Part shown: positions 53,265-61,005 of the stretch, piece after piece
How positions within the stretch are numbered: the stretch's first letter is position 1
Layout of the letters: the number at the start of each line of letters is the position of its first letter
NCBI GenBank assembly: GCA_034519515.1
Contig: JAXHOK010000031.1
Span: 21,198 to 85,197 of the forward strand
Direction: 5' to 3'
Source of the DNA: Arcicella sp034519515
Lineage (GTDB): Bacteria; Bacteroidota; Bacteroidia; Cytophagales; Spirosomataceae
DNA: 64,000 bases
Program-made: the position numbers and the translations under genes
The notes under the pieces: generated by a model
Database searches by the model: none
Told to the model about the DNA's origin: nothing
What the model saw: only the letters and a program-made list of their open reading frames with translations

Positions 53265-53291
53265 ACCACAAGTAATGGTTCTTGTGGTTTT
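53265..53291 (+). terminator. first hairpin after amtB
   Basis: ACCACAAG (53265-53272) pairs with CTTGTGGT (53281-53288) and is followed by TTT. A second, stronger hairpin lies 10 bp downstream. Confidence 0.6.
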
Positions 53292-53301
53292 GTTTCAGAA
53301 A

Positions 53302-53333
53302 GAAAGCCCTCAGATTCTGTCAGAGGGCTTTTT
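53302..53333 (+). terminator. intrinsic terminator of amtB
   Basis: AAAGCCCTC pairs with GAGGGCTTT and a T-run follows. It is the second of two tandem hairpins after the stop. Confidence 0.8.
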
Positions 53334-53336
53334 ATG

Positions 53337-53400
53337 TTATGTACCACGGGAATCCTTCCTGTGCTGAAATCCTTAGGGGAAAGATTCCTGTGGTACATAA
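53337..53400. repeat. palindrome, CACGGGAATC family (copy 2)
   Basis: TTATGTACCACGGGAATC (53337-53354) pairs with GATTCCTGTGGTACATAA (53383-53400), with one mismatch in 18. The words are shared with the element at 25270-25303. Confidence 0.85.
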
Positions 53401-53431
53401 ATTTGAACTAAATTATTCCAACAAAGTGTTC

Positions 53432-53439
53432 TAACTTTG
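53432..53439 (+). promoter_or_regulatory. -7 box of trxA
   Basis: TAACTTTG is a perfect match to TAnnTTTG, 33 bp before the trxA ATG. TTTG at 53402 is 26 bp upstream, longer than ideal. Confidence 0.55.
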
Positions 53440-53471
53440 ACAGTAAAATTTTAACAAAAAACAAAAATAAA

Positions 53472-53795
53472 ATGGGAAAATATGTAGTAGCTACTGACGA
53501 TAATTTTCAGGAGTTAATAAATTCAGACAAGCCAGTGTTGGTAGATTTTTGGGCAGAATGGTGCGGACCTTGTAAAATGATTGGACCAATCGTTGAAGAA
53601 TTGGCGGGTGATGTGGATGGTCAGGCAATTGTTGCCAAAATGGATGTAGATGCCAATTCAACAGTTCCATCTACCTTAGGAATTCGCTCAATTCCAACCT
53701 TAATGATTTTCAAAAATGGTGAATTGAAAGAAAGATTAGTCGGTGGAAATATTCCCAAGGCTGTTTTAGCTCAAACACTTTTAAAGCACGCATAA
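53472..53795 (+). CDS. trxA: thioredoxin
   Basis: A cytoplasmic dithiol reductant of 107 aa. The active site WCGPC (W30, C31, C34) sits in VDFWAEWCGPCKMIGPI. The cis-proline loop SIPTLMIFKNGE and the C-terminal helix are present. It appears monocistronic, with its own promoter and a terminator shared with the convergent MoxR gene. Confidence 0.95.
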   Translation: MGKYVVATDDNFQELINSDKPVLVDFWAEWCGPCKMIGPIVEELAGDVDGQAIVAKMDVDANSTVPSTLGIRSIPTLMIFKNGELKERLVGGNIPKAVLAQTLLKHA

Positions 53796-53846
53796 ACTTT
53801 TTGGTTTGAGGCTTTATCGTTACAAGGTGAACGATTTTGAGTTCAT

Positions 53847-53887
53847 AAAAAAAGGCAAAATTGAATGATTCAGTTTTGCCTTTTTTT
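53847..53887. terminator. bidirectional terminator between trxA and moxR
   Basis: AAAAAAAGGCAAAA pairs with TTTTGCCTTTTTTT around a 13-base middle that adds further pairs. It serves trxA on the plus strand and the MoxR gene on the minus strand. Confidence 0.8.
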
Positions 53888-53919
53888 AGTTTTGTAAAGA
53901 TTTCTACGAATTCCGTATG

Positions 53920-54762
53920 TTAATATGGTCGGCGAGTTTTACTCCTCAACGCCTCATACAAACCAGTATCTTGTTCATTTTTCAGCAATGCCCCAATGTA
54001 TGGCGGAATGTCAGTATTAGTTTGAAAATCTTCCAATAAATCGCCTGATACTTTACCTACCAACAATAACTTTATCCAATCAATTAATTCAGAGGTCGAA
54101 GGTTTTTTCTTCAAGGCTTTCACTTCTCTGATGCCATAAAATATTGACATTGAATTAGTTATCAGCTTTTCTTCTAATTTTGGATAATGCACATCCACAA
54201 TCTGCTTCATCGTTTCACGGTCGGGGAAAGAGATGTAATGGAAGAAGCAACGTCTCAAAAAAGCATCGGGTAATTCCTTTTCATTGTTGGAAGTAATGAT
54301 GATTATTGGGCGTTTTTTGGCTTTTATCGTTCGTTTCAATTCGTAACAATAAAATTCCATTTTGTCCAATTCATTCAATAAATCATTCGGGAATTCAATA
54401 TCGGCTTTATCAATTTCATCAATTAAAAGCACTACTTGTTCGTCCGACTCAAAAGCCTCCCAAAGTTTTCCTTTTTTGATATAATGCTCAATATCATTAA
54501 TGTCGCCATCACTCAATTGTGAATCTCGCAGACGTGCCACCGCATCATATTCATACAAACCTTGTTGTGCGGAGGTAGTAGATTTGATATTCCAAGAAAA
54601 AATGGTTTTGCCCAACGCCGAAGCAACTTCAAACGCCAAAAGGGTTTTACCCGTGCCAGGTTCGCCCTTTATCAAAAGTGGTTTTTCTAATGTAACGGCA
54701 GCGTTTACAGCTACCTGCAATGCTCGAGTTGCAATATAATTTTCTGTTCCTTGGAAAGTCAT
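53920..54762 (-). CDS. MoxR-type AAA+ ATPase
   Basis: A 281-aa AAA+ ATPase of the MoxR class, which remodels or matures protein complexes together with a VWA-domain partner. Walker A is GEPGTGKT (33-40), Walker B is VVLLIDEIDKAD (near 110), and sensor regions ITSNNEKELPDAFLRRCFFHYI follow. I start it at MTFQGTENYI (54762); the upstream 14 codons fall in a palindromic repeat. Its expected partner, a CoxE/VWA protein, is encoded ~6 kb away (61006-62212). Confidence 0.88.
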   Translation of the reverse strand: MTFQGTENYIATRALQVAVNAAVTLEKPLLIKGEPGTGKTLLAFEVASALGKTIFSWNIKSTTSAQQGLYEYDAVARLRDSQLSDGDINDIEHYIKKGKLWEAFESDEQVVLLIDEIDKADIEFPNDLLNELDKMEFYCYELKRTIKAKKRPIIIITSNNEKELPDAFLRRCFFHYISFPDRETMKQIVDVHYPKLEEKLITNSMSIFYGIREVKALKKKPSTSELIDWIKLLLVGKVSGDLLEDFQTNTDIPPYIGALLKNEQDTGLYEALRSKTRRPY

Positions 54763-54763
54763 A

Positions 54764-54862
54764 ATTCGATGTTCGTGGTTCGATGTTCGGTTGTGTAGTA
54801 TCATATTTTCGATATTCTCTGTAAACTAACATCAAACATCGAAAACCGAGCACCGACTATCA
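54764..54862. repeat. imperfect palindrome, CGATGTTCG family
   Basis: ATTCGATGTTCGTGGTTCGA and TGTTCGGTTG on the left pair with CATCAAACATCGAAAACCGA and GCACCGACTATC on the right. The left word CGATGTTCG occurs twice, and the same word occurs upstream of dnaE and of the gene at 20822-22018. It lies between the MoxR gene and the acidic hypothetical protein. Confidence 0.7.
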
Positions 54863-54865
54863 GTC

Positions 54866-55423
54866 TTAAAATTCTGTTTTAAACGAATACATTGTTGTAT
54901 CCAATTCGATTGTTCCCGCTAAATATTCATCAACAAACTTAGTTACTACTTTATCATTTACTTCATCAACATTCAAACATACATCCAAGCCGATTCCAAA
55001 CTCGAAATCTTCGTCAATATCCAGATGTTCTGATAGCTTCACTTCTTCGTTTTCTTCTATTTCTTCAATCAATTCGGTGATATATAATTCAACCTCTTCG
55101 TCCATAGCTTCATTGGCTTCGTAAGTTTCATCACGGTTCTCCATCGGAACATACAATGGATAAGTTTTCAAAGCCTTTCTTTCCGCTGATTCATACACAA
55201 CGCTATTATAATGAAGACGAAGTGAATAAATTACCGCATCAAAAATTGCTTCTTGACCTTTATATTTACCCACAAACTGAATATGGACAAACTCCTCCAC
55301 ATTGTCGGGTTCGTCATTGAGTTCATCTTCAAAATATACAAATTTTCGTCCTTCCTCAGCACATTCTTTTTTCAGTTGTTCAATCTCTTTTGGGTCGAGT
55401 CCAGGGTTATCTTTTAATGCCAT
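54866..55423 (-). CDS. acidic hypothetical protein
   Basis: A 185-aa, strongly acidic protein (many E/D, e.g. ELIEEIEENEEVKLSEHLDIDEDFEF). No signal peptide or membrane segment is present. I do not recognise a family. It opens MALKDNPGLDPKEIEQLKKECAEEGRKFVYFEDEL. It lies between the MoxR gene and glutamine synthetase III on the same strand, 17 bp after glnN, so it could be cotranscribed with either. A role in the MoxR complex is possible but only suggested by position. Confidence 0.6.
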   Translation of the reverse strand: MALKDNPGLDPKEIEQLKKECAEEGRKFVYFEDELNDEPDNVEEFVHIQFVGKYKGQEAIFDAVIYSLRLHYNSVVYESAERKALKTYPLYVPMENRDETYEANEAMDEEVELYITELIEEIEENEEVKLSEHLDIDEDFEFGIGLDVCLNVDEVNDKVVTKFVDEYLAGTIELDTTMYSFKTEF

Positions 55424-55440
55424 TTTATTTTTATTTTAAA

Positions 55441-57642
55441 TTATCTAATCAGCAACAACTCACGATACTTTGGAAGAGGCCACTCATCATCATCCACGAT
55501 AAGTTCCAGTTTATCAACGCAGTAACGAATTTGCTCAAAGAAATCACGAACCTTTGTGCTGTATAGATAGGCTGATTCGTGGGCTTCAACGTTGTTTGCT
55601 TCTTTGCGTGCCTCCGTCATTTCATCCACCAAAAGCGTGATTTTGGAAGTGTATTGTGATATTTTCTTAATAATTTCAATCGTTGGAGCAAAATATTGTG
55701 GGTCGATACCAATTTCCTTCTGTCCACGAACATTATCAACTAATAAAGTCTGATATTTCAAGGAAGTTGAAACGATATGATTCATGGCTAAATCACCCAT
55801 TACTCGTGATTCTATTTGAACTTTTTTGATATAGTTTTCAACCTCAATCTCGTAACGTGCGTACAATTCCTCCTTTGTATAAATTCCGTGACGAGTCAAT
55901 AATTCAATCGAAGAATCACGAGTATAAACTTGAAGTGCCTCGGGCGTTGTTTTCAGATTTGAAAGCCCACGAGCCTCCGCTTCCTTTACCCAATCATCAG
56001 AATAGCCATTTCCTTCAAAATAAATCTTCTTTGAATGACGGGCATATTTCTTCAAAACCTCAATAATTGCCAATTCTTTTTTAACACCTTTCTCCAAAAT
56101 TACATCAACCTCCTGACGGAATTGGAACAATTGATTCGCTACAATTGTATTCAAAATTGTCATTGGTGCGGCAGAATTTGCGGATGAACCAACGGCTCTG
56201 AATTCAAATTTATTACCCGTAAAAGCAAAAGGCGAAGTCCTGTTTCTGTCGGTATTATCTAACATTAATGAAGGAATTTTGTTGATTCCTAACTTCAAAT
56301 AAACATTATCGCCTTTTTCTAAATGGATTTGATTAATATCTGATAGGTTTTCTAATTCATCCAAAAAACGAGTCATTTCTGAACCGATGAAAATTGACAT
56401 AATAGCAGGGGGGGCTTCATTTGCTCCCAAACGATGCTCATTTCCAGGAGTGGCAATGGTGGCTCTTAATAAATCTGCATTGTCGTGAACGGCTTTGGTT
56501 ACGTTTAAGAAGAAAACCAAAAAGCGTAAGTTTTCCTTTGGTTTTGACGAAGGTCCTAATAAATTAATTCCTGTATCTGTTGCTAATGACCAGTTATTGT
56601 GCTTTCCCGAACCATTGATTCCAGCGAACGGTTTTTCATGAAAAAGAACTCTCAATTTGTGTTTAATCGCCACTTTCGACATCAAATCCATCAAAAGAGC
56701 ATTGTGGTCGCAAGCTATATTTACTTCTTCAAAAGTTGGGGCAGACTCAAATTGAGCAGGGGCAACTTCATTGTGGCGAGTCCGCACAGGAACGCCCAAA
56801 CGCAAAGCCTCAAATTCAAAATCAACCATAAAAGCATTAACCCTCGGAGCAATTGACCCAAAATAATGGTCTTCCAACTGCTGACCTTTGGCAGGTGAAT
56901 GTCCAAAAACGGTACGTCCCGCCATCATTAAATCTGGACGTGCATTGAATAAGGCTTCGTCCACTAAAAAGTATTCTTGTTCCACTCCCAGCGTTGGTAC
57001 AACCTTGCCAACATCTCGGCTAAAATACTCATTCATAATTTTAGTAGCTGCCTTATCCACCAATTCTATGGATTTCAACAAAGGCGTTTTGTAATCCAGA
57101 GCCTCGCCCGTGTATGACACAAAAACCGAAGGAATGCACAATGTGGAACTTCCAGCGGCATTTTCCATGATAAAAGCGGGTGAAGACGGATCCCAACCTG
57201 TATATCCTCGAGCCTCGAAAGTGGAACGAATTCCTCCGTTTGGAAACGATGAAGCATCGGGTTCTTGTTGAACCAAAGCTGAACCTTTGAATTTTTCAAT
57301 AGCCTTTCCCGAAGAAGTTAAATCAAAAAATGAGTCGTGTTTCTCGGCTGTCGTACCCGTAAGTGGTTGAAACCAGTGCGTGTAGTGCGTAGCCCCCCGT
57401 GATATTGCCCATGATTTCATCGCTGCTGCTACCTCATCGGCGGCTTCACGGTCGATTTTTTTACCGTCTTGTATGGCATTATTGATTTTCAGGTACGCCT
57501 CTGGACTCAAAAGCGACCGCATCACTTCGTCGTTGAAGGTATTAACCCCAAAAAAATCACTTATTTTTTCGGGAGGAATTTTTACGTGAACTGGTTGTCG
57601 AGTTTGGGCCAATTCTAATGCCTTAAATCTTGCTATTGCCAT
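55441..57642 (-). CDS. glnN: glutamine synthetase type III
   Basis: A large (733-aa) type III glutamine synthetase, hexameric and common in Bacteroidota and cyanobacteria. It makes glutamine from glutamate, ammonia and ATP. The N-terminal type-III-specific region precedes the catalytic barrel, where SRGATHYTHWFQPLTG, TLGVEQEYFLVDEALF and GSGKHNNWSLAT carry metal and ATP ligands. The length and the C-terminal helical extension are diagnostic. It has its own promoter (57674-57704) and is divergent from a type II enzyme. Confidence 0.96.
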   Translation of the reverse strand: MAIARFKALELAQTRQPVHVKIPPEKISDFFGVNTFNDEVMRSLLSPEAYLKINNAIQDGKKIDREAADEVAAAMKSWAISRGATHYTHWFQPLTGTTAEKHDSFFDLTSSGKAIEKFKGSALVQQEPDASSFPNGGIRSTFEARGYTGWDPSSPAFIMENAAGSSTLCIPSVFVSYTGEALDYKTPLLKSIELVDKAATKIMNEYFSRDVGKVVPTLGVEQEYFLVDEALFNARPDLMMAGRTVFGHSPAKGQQLEDHYFGSIAPRVNAFMVDFEFEALRLGVPVRTRHNEVAPAQFESAPTFEEVNIACDHNALLMDLMSKVAIKHKLRVLFHEKPFAGINGSGKHNNWSLATDTGINLLGPSSKPKENLRFLVFFLNVTKAVHDNADLLRATIATPGNEHRLGANEAPPAIMSIFIGSEMTRFLDELENLSDINQIHLEKGDNVYLKLGINKIPSLMLDNTDRNRTSPFAFTGNKFEFRAVGSSANSAAPMTILNTIVANQLFQFRQEVDVILEKGVKKELAIIEVLKKYARHSKKIYFEGNGYSDDWVKEAEARGLSNLKTTPEALQVYTRDSSIELLTRHGIYTKEELYARYEIEVENYIKKVQIESRVMGDLAMNHIVSTSLKYQTLLVDNVRGQKEIGIDPQYFAPTIEIIKKISQYTSKITLLVDEMTEARKEANNVEAHESAYLYSTKVRDFFEQIRYCVDKLELIVDDDEWPLPKYRELLLIR

Positions 57643-57673
57643 GTTTCTGAATTCAGATTATTTGATAATTATC

Positions 57674-57704
57674 CAAAAATAGAATGAAGTTTTGGAAAAT
57701 CAAA
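57674..57704 (-). promoter_or_regulatory. promoter of glnN
   Basis: Read on the minus strand, TTTG (complement of 57701-57704) and TATTTTTG (complement of 57674-57681) are 19 bp apart. This is a full match to the Bacteroidota promoter consensus, with the start ~32 bp downstream. Confidence 0.7.
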
Positions 57705-58103
57705 TCATTATTTACGGATAATTAATTAATGATTTTTGAAATTTATCGTAGAATAGGATTTTATTCAAGTGACCTTGTAAATAAAAATCATTTTTTTGTT
57801 AAAATTGAATCTGTATATTGGTAAATGTACCTCATTTTTTGCAAAAACTCATGATTCACGTAGTAGGTTGAACTCAAACCATATCAAAAATAACCCTTCA
57901 AAGAAAAAATTGTAATTTTTTAAGATATATATAAAATATTTGGGTGATATGTATTTTTGCAAAATTATATATTGTATATTTGACTTTGACAAAATATAAT
58001 TTGTAATTTTAGAAAATATTAAACTTTTTATCAATGATTATTTCTACCTACACTGTAAAAAGAGATTTGTTAGTGTAAAAATTAAACAAATTTTAAATAT
58101 TTA
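57705..58103. other. divergent spacer between two glutamine synthetase genes
   Basis: About 400 bp of very AT-rich sequence between the two promoters. It probably contains regulatory sites shared by glnN and the type II gene, but no operator or PII/NtrC site could be recognised by eye. No gene was seen. Confidence 0.45.
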
Positions 58104-58135
58104 TTGTATTTTTCTAATAATCTACTTTATATTTG
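58104..58135 (+). promoter_or_regulatory. promoter of the type II glutamine synthetase gene
   Basis: TTG at 58104-58106 and a perfect TATATTTG at 58128-58135 are 21 bp apart. Transcription would begin near 58141. That rules out an in-frame start at 58104 and supports the ATG at 58188. Confidence 0.75.
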
Positions 58136-58187
58136 TACCATAAATCAATCAAAAATTAACAAAATCATAAAAATCAGTTCAATTGTC

Positions 58188-59213
58188 ATGGCAAAAGCGA
58201 AACTTGAATACATTTGGCTCGATGGTTACAAACCAACTCAAAGCCTTCGTAGCAAAACTAAAATCGAAAATGATTTTAGTGGAAAATTAGAAGACTGCGA
58301 TATGTGGTCATTTGATGGTTCTTCAACTGAACAAGCTCCTGGTGGTTCTTCGGATTGCCAACTGAAGCCCGTTTATATTTGTAAAGATCCTGAGCGTTCA
58401 TTGTTAGGAACTCCTGCATATTTGGTAATGTGTGAAGTTTTGGATGCTGCTGGAAATCCACACGAATCAAACGGTCGTGCAACAATTGAAGATGATGATA
58501 ACGATTTCTGGTTTGGTTTTGAGCAGGAGTATTTCTTGTATGATGTTGAAACAAACCTTCCTTTGGGTTTCCCGACAAACGGTTATCCACGTCCACAAGG
58601 ACCATATTATTGTTCTGTTGGTGCAAAAAATGCTTACGGGAGACACATCATCGAGGAGCATTTAGAATATTGTTTACAGGCTGGTTTGAACATTGAAGGT
58701 ATCAACGCCGAAGTTGCTGCTGGTCAGTGGGAATTTCAAGGTTTTGCCAAAGGTGCAAAGCAAGCAGGTGATGAAATGTGGGTTGCAAGATATTTATTAG
58801 AGCGTTGTGGTGAAAAATATGGTGTATGGATTAATTATCACTGTAAGCCATTGGGCGATACTGACTGGAACGGTTCAGGAATGCACGCAAACTTCTCGAA
58901 CACAGTGTTGAGAACTGCTGGAAATAAAGATGTCTATGACGTAATTTGTCAGGCATTTGCTCCAGTTGTGAAGGAACACATCGAAGTTTACGGAGCTGAT
59001 AACCACCTTCGTTTAACTGGAAAGCACGAAACTCAGTCAATCGACCAATTCTCTTATGGAGTTTCTGACCGTGGTGCTTCAATCCGTATTCCAATTGCGG
59101 CGGTTCAAAAAGGATGGAAAGGATGGTTGGAAGATCGTCGTCCAAACTCAGCGGCTGATCCATATAAAGTAGCGGCTCGTATTATTAAGACGGTTAAAAC
59201 TGCGAAAGTATAA
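58188..59213 (+). CDS. glnII: glutamine synthetase type II (eukaryote-type)
   Basis: A 341-aa glutamine synthetase of the eukaryote-like GSII class, normally decameric. Markers are KLEYIWLDGYKPTQSLRSKT and MWSFDGSSTEQAPGGSSDCQLKPV, followed by the ATP/glutamate region FGFEQEYFLYD and the PRPQGPYYCSVGA block. GINAEVAAGQWEFQ and GSGMHANFS follow. I start it at MAKAKLEY (58188), because the promoter lies inside the longer frame. It is divergent from glnN, and two assimilation enzymes side by side suggest different ammonium regimes. The gene ends in a terminator. Confidence 0.93.
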   Translation: MAKAKLEYIWLDGYKPTQSLRSKTKIENDFSGKLEDCDMWSFDGSSTEQAPGGSSDCQLKPVYICKDPERSLLGTPAYLVMCEVLDAAGNPHESNGRATIEDDDNDFWFGFEQEYFLYDVETNLPLGFPTNGYPRPQGPYYCSVGAKNAYGRHIIEEHLEYCLQAGLNIEGINAEVAAGQWEFQGFAKGAKQAGDEMWVARYLLERCGEKYGVWINYHCKPLGDTDWNGSGMHANFSNTVLRTAGNKDVYDVICQAFAPVVKEHIEVYGADNHLRLTGKHETQSIDQFSYGVSDRGASIRIPIAAVQKGWKGWLEDRRPNSAADPYKVAARIIKTVKTAKV

Positions 59214-59261
59214 ACTTCGGTAAAGGGTTCACGGTTAAAGGTGAACGATTTTCCGATATAG

Positions 59262-59293
59262 AAAAGGCTTGTCTGGAAAGATAAGCCTTTTTG
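59262..59293 (+). terminator. intrinsic terminator of the type II glutamine synthetase
   Basis: GAAAAGGCTTGTCT pairs imperfectly with AGATAAGCCTTTTT. It is preceded by AAGGTGAACGATTTT, a 15-base word also found just before the trxA terminator at 53825. Confidence 0.75.
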
Positions 59294-59319
59294 TTGTGTT
59301 ATAATCTTCAAAGCCAATA

Positions 59320-59497
59320 GGCTGATAGCATCGGAGATGCTTAACCTTTGTAGAAAGTAATTGATTATCAAGATTTTAGGCTTCGGAGAAGCCCAACATT
59401 AATTTTAAGGTTTGGCTTCTCCGAAGCCTTATAAAATCGCTGACAATCAATTACTACAAAGGTTATGCTTCTCCGAAGCAATCTCTTAATCTGATAG
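59320..59497. repeat. ~180-bp nested palindrome (CTTCGGAGAAGCC words)
   Basis: The left arm (59320-59398) runs from AGCATCGGAGATGCTTAACC to GGCTTCGGAGAAGCCC. The right arm (59411-59497) mirrors it with GGCTTCTCCGAAGCC, then AATCAATTACTACAAAGG and GCTTCTCCGAAGC. Each end also carries a short hairpin of its own (GCATCGGAGATGC, GGCTTCGGAGAAGCC). It fills the gap before mtaB. Confidence 0.85.
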
Positions 59498-59546
59498 CTA
59501 TTGTCCTAATCCCTAATTACCCAATCCCTATTTCCCTAAATTTTAT

Positions 59547-59554
59547 TATCTTTG
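59547..59554 (+). promoter_or_regulatory. -7-like box immediately before mtaB
   Basis: TATCTTTG is a perfect TAnnTTTG match ending five bases before the mtaB ATG (59559). If it is the promoter, the mRNA would be leaderless or nearly so. No -33 TTG at ~20 bp is obvious. Confidence 0.4.
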
Positions 59555-59558
59555 CGCC

Positions 59559-60884
59559 ATGAAAAAGGTAGCATTTTATACATTAGGCTGTAAATTGAAC
59601 TATTCCGAAACCTCCACCATTTCAAGAATGTTTGAGACCAAGGGGTATCAGAAGGTTGAGTTTAATCAAAATCCAGATATTTTTATTATCAATACTTGTT
59701 CCGTTACTGAAAATGCGGATAAGAAATGCAAGAAAATTGTTAAGGAAGCCAATAAAATAAATCCTGATGGTTATGTGGCGATTATTGGGTGTTATGCCCA
59801 ATTGAAACCAACTGAAATTGCTGAAATTGAGGGAGTTGATGCCGTTTTGGGAGCTGCCGAAAAATTCCAGTTGATTGATTTGTTGGATGGTTTTGTGAAA
59901 GAACCAACGCTGAAAGCTGCCAAGGTTTTTAATCAAAATATTGAAGAAGCCATTGAATATCATACTTCATATTCTCTGAATGACCGTACTCGTACATTTT
60001 TGAAAGTACAAGATGGTTGCGATTATCCATGTACTTACTGCACAATTCCACTCGCACGTGGGGCAAGTCGCTCTGATACGGTTGAAAATGTAGTGAAAGC
60101 TGCCCGTGAAATTGCAGAAAGTGGTGTAAAAGAAATTGTTTTGACGGGCGTAAATATTGGTGATTTTGGTTTAAGAAATGGCAAAAGAGAAGAGACTTTT
60201 TTAGATTTGGTAAAGGCTCTTGATAATTTGGAGGGCATTGAAAGATTTAGGATTTCTTCTATTGAACCCAATCTTTTGACAGATGAAATTATTGAATTTG
60301 TCGCTCAATCTAAACGTTTTGTACCACATTTTCATATTCCATTACAGAGTGGTTCAAGTAAGGTTTTGGGTTTGATGAAACGGAGATATAAGCGTGAATT
60401 ATACGTGGAGAGAGTCGCTAAAATCAAAGAATTAATGCCCGATTGTTGTATTGGTGTGGATGTAATTGTGGGGCATCCAGGCGAAACGGAAGAGGCTTTT
60501 TTAGAAACCTATAACTTCTTAAATGCATTGAATATCAGTTATTTACACGTATTCACTTATTCAGAAAGAGAAAATACTGATGCCTTGAAAATTACGCCAG
60601 TTGTGCCAATGAACAAACGTGCGGAACGTTCAAAAATGTTACATATTCTTTCGGATAAAAAGAGGCGTTTCTTCTATGAACAACAATTAGGCAAAACGTT
60701 TGCGGTGTTGTTTGAAGAAGATATTGAAGACGGAAAAATGCAGGGTTTTACTGAAAATTACGTGCGAGTTTGTGCCAAATATGACCCCATGTTGATTAAC
60801 GAAATAAAAGAAGTTTCTTTGGTTTCGATTAATGAAAAGATGATTGTGGAGGTTGAGGAAGTTGAGGTTTTTGAATGGCATTGA
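59559..60884 (+). CDS. mtaB: tRNA t6A37 methylthiotransferase MtaB
   Basis: A radical-SAM enzyme that adds a methylthio group to N6-threonylcarbamoyladenosine at position 37 of tRNAs decoding ANN codons. The N-terminal MTTase domain has its cluster cysteines C11, C47 and C78. The radical SAM motif CDYPCTYC (C154, C158, C161) binds the second 4Fe-4S cluster. The C-terminal TRAM domain begins near residue 375. At 441 aa it is a normal length; MtaB is preferred over MiaB because of GCKLNYSETS and SVTENADKKCKK. Confidence 0.94.
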   Translation: MKKVAFYTLGCKLNYSETSTISRMFETKGYQKVEFNQNPDIFIINTCSVTENADKKCKKIVKEANKINPDGYVAIIGCYAQLKPTEIAEIEGVDAVLGAAEKFQLIDLLDGFVKEPTLKAAKVFNQNIEEAIEYHTSYSLNDRTRTFLKVQDGCDYPCTYCTIPLARGASRSDTVENVVKAAREIAESGVKEIVLTGVNIGDFGLRNGKREETFLDLVKALDNLEGIERFRISSIEPNLLTDEIIEFVAQSKRFVPHFHIPLQSGSSKVLGLMKRRYKRELYVERVAKIKELMPDCCIGVDVIVGHPGETEEAFLETYNFLNALNISYLHVFTYSERENTDALKITPVVPMNKRAERSKMLHILSDKKRRFFYEQQLGKTFAVLFEEDIEDGKMQGFTENYVRVCAKYDPMLINEIKEVSLVSINEKMIVEVEEVEVFEWH

Positions 60885-61005
60885 TTAGATTTATTATGTC
60901 GTTCCGACGATGGAGAAATCTGACTTTATTAGCAGGTAAATTATAACTGTACAAAACCAGTTCCCTTCTTTGTCGGGATGACAAAAAGCCAATAGACAAA
61001 ATAAT

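Noticed and set aside
58104..58187. Upstream extension of the type II glutamine synthetase
   Set aside because: A good promoter lies inside it and the residues do not belong to the family.
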